Assembly: GCA_900551225.1 (NCBI GenBank)
Contig: URUZ01000140.1
Location: forward strand, 1-11,749
DNA: 11,749 nucleotides
Direction of reading: 5' to 3'
From: an uncultured Clostridium sp.
GTDB taxonomy: Bacteria > Bacillota > Clostridia > Lachnospirales > Lachnospiraceae
Within the stretch, counting starts at the first letter, position 1. Each line of letters opens with the position of its first letter. Shown here one piece after another: positions 6,731 to 11,749 of this stretch. The notes beneath the pieces were generated by a model. That model was not told the DNA's origin. It saw only the letters and a list, made by a program, of their open reading frames with translations, and did no database searches. The position numbers and the translations under genes are program-made.

Positions 6731-7699
6731 TTAGATACCGTTGATTTCCTTTGAAAAGTGGCAGGCCACGAAATGGCCCGGCCGGATCTCCTCCAGCTCA
6801 GGCTGCCTCTCCCAGCAGGCCTCTTTGGCGTAGGGGCAGCGGGACGCAAAACGGCAGCAGGGCTTGGGGTCAATGGGGCTGGACAGCTCGCCCTGAAGCA
6901 GGATGCGCTTTTTGTTGGCGCCGATTCTCGGAATGGGAATGGCGGACAGCAGCCCCTTGGTGTAGGGATGCAGGTGGTTGGCGAACAGCTCATCCGCCTG
7001 GCATTTCTCCACCACACAGCCCAGGTACATGACCATGATCTCATCGGAAATATGCTTCACCACCGAAAGATCGTGTGTGATAAATACATAGGTCAGCCCC
7101 ATCTGTTCCTGGAGATCCTGCATCAGGTTCAGAATCTGGGCCTGGATGGACACGTCCAGAGCGGAAACCGGCTCATCGCAGACAATAAACTTGGGGTTCA
7201 GGGACAATGCCCTGGCCACGCCGATTCTCTGGCGGCGGCCGCCGTCCAGCTCGTGGGGATAGGAATGGGCCAGCCGCTTGGCCAGTCCAACCGTATCCAT
7301 CAGCTGTTCAGTCCTCTTCTCAATCTCCGCGCGGCTCTTTAAGGTCTTGTAAATGTGAAATGGTTCTGCAATAATCTCGCTAACCGTCATACGCGGGTCC
7401 AGGGAGGAGAAGGGGTCCTGGAAAATGATCTGCATGTCCTTTCTCAGCTCAAACAGAGCCTTCTTCTGCGCCTTGGTCACATCCTGCCCGTTAAACATGA
7501 CCTGGCCCGAGGTGGCGTCCAGCAGATGGATCATCACCCGGCCCAGGGTGGATTTGCCGCAGCCGGACTCTCCCACCACCCCCAGGGTCTGGCCCTTTTT
7601 GATGTTAAAGGACACATCATCAACCGCGTGAAGCATACCATATCCTGTTTTAAAATACTTTTTCAGGTTTTTAACCTCAATGATATTCTCATTAGCCAT
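6731..7699 (-). CDS. Oligopeptide/dipeptide ABC transporter ATPase, OppF/DppF type
   Basis: Cytosolic ATPase of the Opp/Dpp importer that powers peptide uptake, paired with the D-type ATPase. 322 aa: Walker A GESGCGKST at 43-51, Q-loop Q94 in IIFQDP, a variant signature LDGGRRQR at 151-158 in place of LSGGQ, Walker B FIVCDEP ending at E176, D-loop SALD and H-loop ITHDLS. The C-terminal oligo-HPY domain has cysteines 282, 288, 295 and 313 (spacing 5, 6, 17), matching the partner and fitting an Fe-S or metal site reported in this family. The start ATG at 7699 overlaps the end of the D-type gene by 8 nt (ATGGCTAA), with AGAGGTG inside that gene, so translation is coupled. Substrate class (di-/oligopeptide versus nickel or other) is inferred from the neighbouring peptidases. 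Confidence 0.96.
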   Translation of the reverse strand: MANENIIEVKNLKKYFKTGYGMLHAVDDVSFNIKKGQTLGVVGESGCGKSTLGRVMIHLLDATSGQVMFNGQDVTKAQKKALFELRKDMQIIFQDPFSSLDPRMTVSEIIAEPFHIYKTLKSRAEIEKRTEQLMDTVGLAKRLAHSYPHELDGGRRQRIGVARALSLNPKFIVCDEPVSALDVSIQAQILNLMQDLQEQMGLTYVFITHDLSVVKHISDEIMVMYLGCVVEKCQADELFANHLHPYTKGLLSAIPIPRIGANKKRILLQGELSSPIDPKPCCRFASRCPYAKEACWERQPELEEIRPGHFVACHFSKEINGI

Positions 7700-8669
7700 T
7701 CTGATGCACCTCTTTTCCGCATAAATGACACCTCACCAAATGTCCCGGTTCCACCTCAGTCATCTGCGGATGGGTCTTACCGCAGGCCTTTGTCCTGTAG
7801 GGACAGCGCTCTTCAAAGGTGCACCCAACCGGCAGGTTGGAAGGGTCGGGCATCAGGCCGTCAATGGGCTTTAACCTGTGCACCTTCTCATCCAGGCTGG
7901 GGATAGAATCAAACAATCCCTTGGTATAGGGGTGTTTTGTATGTTCAAAGATATGTGTCAGCGTGCCGTACTCCACAATCTCCCCCGCATACATAATGGC
8001 CACTTTATCGCAGGTCTCCGCCACCACGCCCAGGTCATGGGTGATCAGCAGCATGGCGGTCCCCAGCTTCTTTTTCAGATCATCCATCATGGTCAGCACC
8101 TGTGCCTGGATGGTTACGTCCAGGGCTGTGGTGGGCTCGTCGGCCAGCAGCAGCTCAGGGCTGCAGGCCAGGGCAATGGCGATCACCACCCTCTGCTTCA
8201 TTCCGCCGGAGAACTGATGGGGATATTCCCCCATACGCTCTGCAGGAATGCCTACCATCTCAAGCATGGCGCAGGCCTTGCGCTCCGCATCCACAAGATT
8301 GCATTTCTCGTGCAGGCGGATCACCTCCGCGATCTGCTCTCCCACGGTGAGCACAGGGTTCAGCGCGGTCATGGGGTCCTGGAAAATCATGGCGATCTCA
8401 TTGCCCCTGATTTTGCGCAGGTCTGCCAGAGGTTTCTTCAGAAGGTCCTCCCCGTTAAAGAGGATCTCTCCGCTGATAATCTTCCCCGGCGGGTTGGGTA
8501 CCAGATTTAAAATGCCCAGCGCCGTGGTGGTCTTGCCCGCGCCGGTCTCGCCCACAAGGCCCAGGGTCTCGCCCTTATCGACCTCAAGATTTATGCTGTT
8601 TACTGCCTTCACCACACCGTCATCGGTTATATAGTGAATGGTCAAATCTTTTATTTCAAGCATACTCAT
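7692..8669 (-). CDS. Oligopeptide/dipeptide ABC transporter ATPase, OppD/DppD type
   Basis: First ATPase of the importer, 325 aa. Walker A GETGAGKTT at 40-48, Q-loop Q97 in MIFQDP, canonical-type signature FSGGMKQR at 153-160, Walker B LLLADEP with E178, D-loop TALD and H-loop ITHDLG. C-terminal cysteines 283, 289, 296 and 314 have exactly the same spacing as in the F-type partner. Together the two ATPases form the heterodimer under the permeases; here the D subunit carries the standard signature and the F subunit the variant one. The ATG at 8669 follows GAGGT with a spacer of about 9 nt and lies 25 bp after the C permease stop. Its last 8 nt overlap the next gene. Confidence 0.96.
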   Translation of the reverse strand: MSMLEIKDLTIHYITDDGVVKAVNSINLEVDKGETLGLVGETGAGKTTTALGILNLVPNPPGKIISGEILFNGEDLLKKPLADLRKIRGNEIAMIFQDPMTALNPVLTVGEQIAEVIRLHEKCNLVDAERKACAMLEMVGIPAERMGEYPHQFSGGMKQRVVIAIALACSPELLLADEPTTALDVTIQAQVLTMMDDLKKKLGTAMLLITHDLGVVAETCDKVAIMYAGEIVEYGTLTHIFEHTKHPYTKGLFDSIPSLDEKVHRLKPIDGLMPDPSNLPVGCTFEERCPYRTKACGKTHPQMTEVEPGHLVRCHLCGKEVHQNG

Positions 8670-8694
8670 ACAACCATTACCTCACATTCCCGTT

Positions 8695-9555
8695 TTACTG
8701 TTTTAATCTGGGGTCCAACGCATCGCGGAGACCGTCGCCCAAAAGGTTCAATGCTATTATTGTAATCATGATCGCGATACCCGGGAAGGTTACGATTGGC
8801 CAGAAGTCTCTGATGTATGAACGTCCCGCAGCCAGCATTGCGCCCCACTCTGCCTTGGGCGGCTGGATTCCCAGTCCGATAAAGCTCAGCGCGGAGGTTA
8901 CAAGAATCGCATTTGCAACGCCCAGGGTGGCCTGAACCAGCACCGGCGCAAATGAGTTAGGTATAATGTGCTTTAAAATAAGGCGTTTATCGCCTGCCCC
9001 AATGGCCCTGGCCGCCTCAATATACTCCTGCTCCTTGGTGGAGAGCACGGAGGCGCGGACGATTCTGGCATAGCTGGGAATGGAGCTGATACCAACTGCG
9101 ATCATGGCATTGGTAAGCCCGGGTCCCATGGAAGCCGCGATGGAGATTGCCAGCAGAAGGTCCGGAATGGACATCATAATATCCATACATCTCATGATGA
9201 TATTGTCCGTCTTTCCGCCGTAAAATGCCGACACGGAGCCCATCAGGCCTCCGAACAGCAGGCCGATGCCCACGGAAATGAAGCCCACAATCAGCGATAC
9301 CCTGGAACCGTAGATCAGACGGCTTAAGATGTCATAGCCAAAGTTGTCGGTGCCCAGCAAATGCTGGCTGTTGGGCATCTGGAAGGTGTTTAACAGATCC
9401 ATCTGGTCATAGGGATATGGTGCGATAAATTCCGCAAATATCGCGCAGAATGCCAGGAGGCAGACGATCACAAGGCCAACCATGGATAATTTATTCTTTT
9501 TAAGCCGTTTCCACACAACCTTGAACTGGGAATGTTTCTTTGCTTTAGCTGCCAT
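8695..9555 (-). CDS. Oligopeptide/dipeptide ABC transporter permease, OppC/DppC type
   Basis: Membrane permease subunit of the peptide importer, 286 aa. A basic N-terminal tail (residues 1-22) precedes TM1 (about 23-44). The conserved HLLGTDNFGYDILSRL stretch is at 65-80, the core binding-protein-dependent transport domain runs from about 85 to the end with further membrane segments, and the EAA loop (EYIEAARAIGAGDKRLI, from 177) contacts the ATPases. The ATG at 9555 shares its A with the TAA stop of the B permease (TAATG), with GGGAGG nine nt upstream inside that gene, so the two permeases are translationally coupled. Normal family length; no oddity seen. Confidence 0.96.
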   Translation of the reverse strand: MAAKAKKHSQFKVVWKRLKKNKLSMVGLVIVCLLAFCAIFAEFIAPYPYDQMDLLNTFQMPNSQHLLGTDNFGYDILSRLIYGSRVSLIVGFISVGIGLLFGGLMGSVSAFYGGKTDNIIMRCMDIMMSIPDLLLAISIAASMGPGLTNAMIAVGISSIPSYARIVRASVLSTKEQEYIEAARAIGAGDKRLILKHIIPNSFAPVLVQATLGVANAILVTSALSFIGLGIQPPKAEWGAMLAAGRSYIRDFWPIVTFPGIAIMITIIALNLLGDGLRDALDPRLKQ

Positions 9556-10520
9556 TATGCTTCGCCTCCCTTCTTTTTATCTTTTTTCCTGCCGCCGTAC
9601 TGAGAGCGGATACGCGGGTCAATATAACCGTACATAATGTCCACAAACAGATTGAGGAAGCTGTAAGCCAACGCGATGAACAGGATTCCGCCCTGGATAA
9701 CCGGGTAGTTTCTGGCCTTGATGGCATCTACCAGCATTTTCCCAAGTCCTGGAACCGTGAACACGGTCTCGCATACAACCGCGCCGCCCATGGCAGCGCC
9801 CATTCTCATGCCAATGGTAGTGATAACCGGGATCAGCGCATTCTTCAGCGCATGCTTTGTGATGACGTTTTTCTCGGAAAGGCCCTTGGCCCTGGCCGTG
9901 CGGATGTAGTCCTGGCGGATTACCTCCAGCATGCTGGAACGGGTCATACGTGTAAAGGTTGCTATGTTCTGTACGCTCATAGTGATAATCGGCAGAACCC
10001 AGTAGACCGGCCCGTAGAAGCCGGACGCCGGGAAGATCCCCAGGTTAACCGAGAATACCAGGATCAGCATAAGCCCCAGCCAGAAATGGGGCATGGACAC
10101 GCCGATCAGCGTACCCACCATTGTTGTATTGTCCATAATCGAATACTGCCGCGTGGCAGATATGACGCCCAATGGGATTCCGATGGCCGTAGCCAGAATG
10201 ATACTTCCAAAGGCCAGCAGAAACGTGGTCGGGTATCTGTCCGTAATCTCCGTCAGAACCGGCTGGAACGTCTGGTAAGAGGTCCCAAGATCACCCCGGG
10301 TCACAACGCCCCAGGTATAGCGGCCGAACTGTACAAAGAACGGATCATTTAACCCCAGTTCCTCTCTCTTAGCTTCCACAGCCTCAGGAGTCGCCTCAGC
10401 GCCTAATATGGCCTGCGCAGGATCTCCCGGTGTAAAATAGTTGATCGAAAACGTGATAAACATTACGCCGATCAGCACCGGAATCATCATTAAAAACCGT
10501 TTTAAAATAAATTTGCCCAA
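9555..10520 (-). CDS. Oligopeptide/dipeptide ABC transporter permease, OppB/DppB type (TTG start)
   Basis: Membrane permease subunit, 321 aa. TM1 at about 9-29, the family motif YFTPGDPA at 28-35, GDLGTSY at 76-82, then membrane segments near 99-121, 134-157 and 172-190, the EAA loop DYIRTARAKGLSEKN from 204, two more segments, and a basic tail (GRKKDKKKGG). The start codon is TTG at 10520, supported by AAGGAG (10529-10534) eight nt upstream and by a normal N-terminus; no better ATG is available. It is separated from the binding-protein gene by 137 bp with a strong hairpin and overlaps the C permease by 1 nt. Confidence 0.95.
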   Translation of the reverse strand: MGKFILKRFLMMIPVLIGVMFITFSINYFTPGDPAQAILGAEATPEAVEAKREELGLNDPFFVQFGRYTWGVVTRGDLGTSYQTFQPVLTEITDRYPTTFLLAFGSIILATAIGIPLGVISATRQYSIMDNTTMVGTLIGVSMPHFWLGLMLILVFSVNLGIFPASGFYGPVYWVLPIITMSVQNIATFTRMTRSSMLEVIRQDYIRTARAKGLSEKNVITKHALKNALIPVITTIGMRMGAAMGGAVVCETVFTVPGLGKMLVDAIKARNYPVIQGGILFIALAYSFLNLFVDIMYGYIDPRIRSQYGGRKKDKKKGGEA

Positions 10521-10528
10521 TGCCCTGA

Positions 10529-10534
10529 CTCCTT
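10529..10534 (-). promoter_or_regulatory. Ribosome binding site deciding the TTG start of permease B
   Basis: AAGGAG on the minus strand, eight nt before the TTG at 10520: ideal spacing, which makes the rare start credible. Confidence 0.75.
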
Positions 10535-10614
10535 ATCGTTAGATATTTTTTCCCGAACCACGTTAGAGTGTGTCTGATAGTTCATTTACCCTGAAACGTT
10601 GTCCTGTATATTCA

Positions 10615-10640
10615 GAATGTTCAGATTGCTCTGAACATTC
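10615..10640 (-). other. Intercistronic hairpin with GNRA tetraloop between binding protein and permease B
   Basis: A perfect 11-bp inverted repeat (10615-10625 with 10630-10640) whose loop reads GCAA on the minus strand, a GNRA tetraloop. It begins 17 nt after the binding-protein stop. No U-run follows (TGAATATAC), so it is not a standard terminator. In Opp/Dpp-type operons binding proteins are often made in excess; a stable hairpin here could protect the upstream mRNA from 3' decay or cause partial termination. Confidence 0.7.
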
Positions 10641-10657
10641 CGAATGCCATCTTTATA

Positions 10658-11749
10658 TTACTTAAAGGTTACGGTCTTAACGTCTGGCATGTTGCCCGGA
10701 TCATGGGACAGGTTGTCCACATAGTCCCTCACGCCGAATGTCATGTTGGGTACTGCGATAGGGATCATCAGCACATTGTCGTGGATATATTTCTGAAGCT
10801 CTGCGTAGATCTCGCCTCTCTTGGTGTTGTCCAGCTCGCTGCGGCCTTCCTGAAGCAGTCTGTTAAATGTCTCGTCATTGCTGCCCTGGATAGAGCCGCT
10901 GTCGCTGTTGAACTGGCCGTATACGTGGTCCGGATCTCCGGTTGCCGCGGTCAGCTGTACCAGTGTAAAGTCAATAGTCTTGTTGTTCATGCGCTCGGTA
11001 ACAGTGGGCTGGTCGTTGATCTCGATGTCCACAGTCACGCCGATCTGGGACCACATAGCCTGGCACATCTGAGCCACGTCAATGGCGGTCTGCATATCTA
11101 CAATCACCAGTGTCAGCTTCAGGTCTTCCTTGCCTGCCTCTTTCAGCAGTTCTCTTGCCTTCTCAGGGTTGTACTCATAGAGCCCCTGGGACTGGTAGTA
11201 CATAACCTTGTCAGCCATGCTGCTCTCCGCTGCCTTGGCAGATCCCTTGTAAGCGGCCTGTACGATCTGGGCCATGTCAACGCCCATTGCCAGAGCCTGT
11301 CTCACTCTCACATCCTTGAAGTTCTCGGACTGGTCGTACATTACAAAATATGTAAGCTGCATTCCGGGGCCTCCGATCAGGTGGCAGCCCTCTGTGTCAG
11401 CCAGACGGATGGCATTGTCGCCGAACACGTCGCCGATCCCGTCAACGCCGCCGGCTTCCAGCTCAACAGAGCGGGTCGCATCCTCGGAGATGAAGCGGAT
11501 GGTAGCTGTCTTATACGCAGGCTTCTCTCCCCAGTAAGCGTCATTCTTCTCACAGGTGATGTGGTCGCCGGTTACCCACTCTTTGAATACGAATGCGCCG
11601 GTGCCAACAGGGTTGCGGGCGAACTTCTCATCGCCCATCTCCTCCACAGCCTTCTTGCTTACGATGTTGGCTTTCACGCTTGCAAGATAGTTCATAGCCG
11701 GTGCGAAGGGGGTCTTGAATTTGATCTCCACATGGGTGTCGTCAATCGC
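10658..11749 (-). CDS. ABC transporter peptide-binding protein (SBP family 5), C-terminal part
   Basis: Extracellular lipid-anchored substrate-binding protein of the oligopeptide importer (SBP_bac_5, DppA/OppA-like). The last 363 codons and the stop are visible; the frame is open to the right edge, so the signal peptide, lipobox Cys and first lobe are outside. Seen: NPVGTGAFVFKEWVTGDH (the family's NPVGTG block), NDAYWGEKPAYKTATIRFI, FKDVRVRQALAMGVD, YNPEKARELLKEAG and a C-terminal lobe ending DVKTVTFK. The GTG at 11731 is internal, because in-frame codons continue upstream with family-like sequence. Being first of the operon's visible genes, it sets substrate specificity; peptides are likely but the ligand is unproven. 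Confidence 0.95.
   Translation of the reverse strand, partial: AIDDTHVEIKFKTPFAPAMNYLASVKANIVSKKAVEEMGDEKFARNPVGTGAFVFKEWVTGDHITCEKNDAYWGEKPAYKTATIRFISEDATRSVELEAGGVDGIGDVFGDNAIRLADTEGCHLIGGPGMQLTYFVMYDQSENFKDVRVRQALAMGVDMAQIVQAAYKGSAKAAESSMADKVMYYQSQGLYEYNPEKARELLKEAGKEDLKLTLVIVDMQTAIDVAQMCQAMWSQIGVTVDIEINDQPTVTERMNNKTIDFTLVQLTAATGDPDHVYGQFNSDSGSIQGSNDETFNRLLQEGRSELDNTKRGEIYAELQKYIHDNVLMIPIAVPNMTFGVRDYVDNLSHDPGNMPDVKTVTFK

Noticed and set aside
5542..6744. 400-codon plus-strand open frame
   Set aside because: Antisense to the M20 gene, whose metal-binding motifs are intact; the translation is rich in His/Leu/Val as expected from a shadow frame.
10588..10604. AACGTT-centred sequence as a LacI-family operator
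   Set aside because: Symmetry stops after three base pairs on each side of the centre; too weak to claim.
1..11749. CRISPR arrays, tRNA/rRNA genes, insertion sequences, phage genes
   Set aside because: I saw no regularly spaced repeats, no tRNA-like cloverleaf, no transposase or integrase motif and no terminal inverted repeats on either strand.

Overview
The window looks like chromosomal DNA of a gut-type Clostridia, most likely a Lachnospiraceae member (Enterocloster/Lachnoclostridium-like). This is inferred from strong AGGAGG-type ribosome binding sites, a TTG start, mid-50s GC and the style of the protein families; there is no rRNA or marker gene to prove it. Every gene I accept lies on the minus strand, so the biological order runs from the right edge to the left edge. 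The many long plus-strand ORFs are shadows.

Region 1 (11749 to about 6710) is a complete oligopeptide/dipeptide ABC importer apart from the cut-off N-terminus of the binding protein. The order is solute-binding protein, a 137-bp gap with a perfect GNRA-loop hairpin, permease B (TTG start), permease C, ATPase D and ATPase F. The last four are tightly coupled by 1-nt and 8-nt overlaps or short gaps.

Region 2 (6708 to 3389) continues the operon with two cytosolic hydrolases: an AbgB-like M20 amidohydrolase and an S9 prolyl-oligopeptidase-like serine peptidase with a full Ser-Asp-His triad. Region 3 (3339 to 800) holds a 2,3-diketo-L-gulonate reductase of the YiaK/DlgD type, a LacI-family regulator with its own likely promoter, and a YiaL/YhcH-family protein. 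YiaK and YiaL are neighbours in the E. coli yia operon; here a regulator sits between them. Together regions 1-3 suggest import of a peptide or amide-linked compound, cleavage by two hydrolases, and reduction of a keto-acid product under LacI-type control. The true substrate is unknown.

Region 4 (about 762 to 1) is a separate unit: a near-consensus sigma-A promoter, a leader of about 200 nt with mutually exclusive hairpins and a possible 47-codon upstream ORF, and the first 176 codons of a DEAD-box RNA helicase that runs off the left edge. No convincing terminator separates it from the YiaL-like gene.
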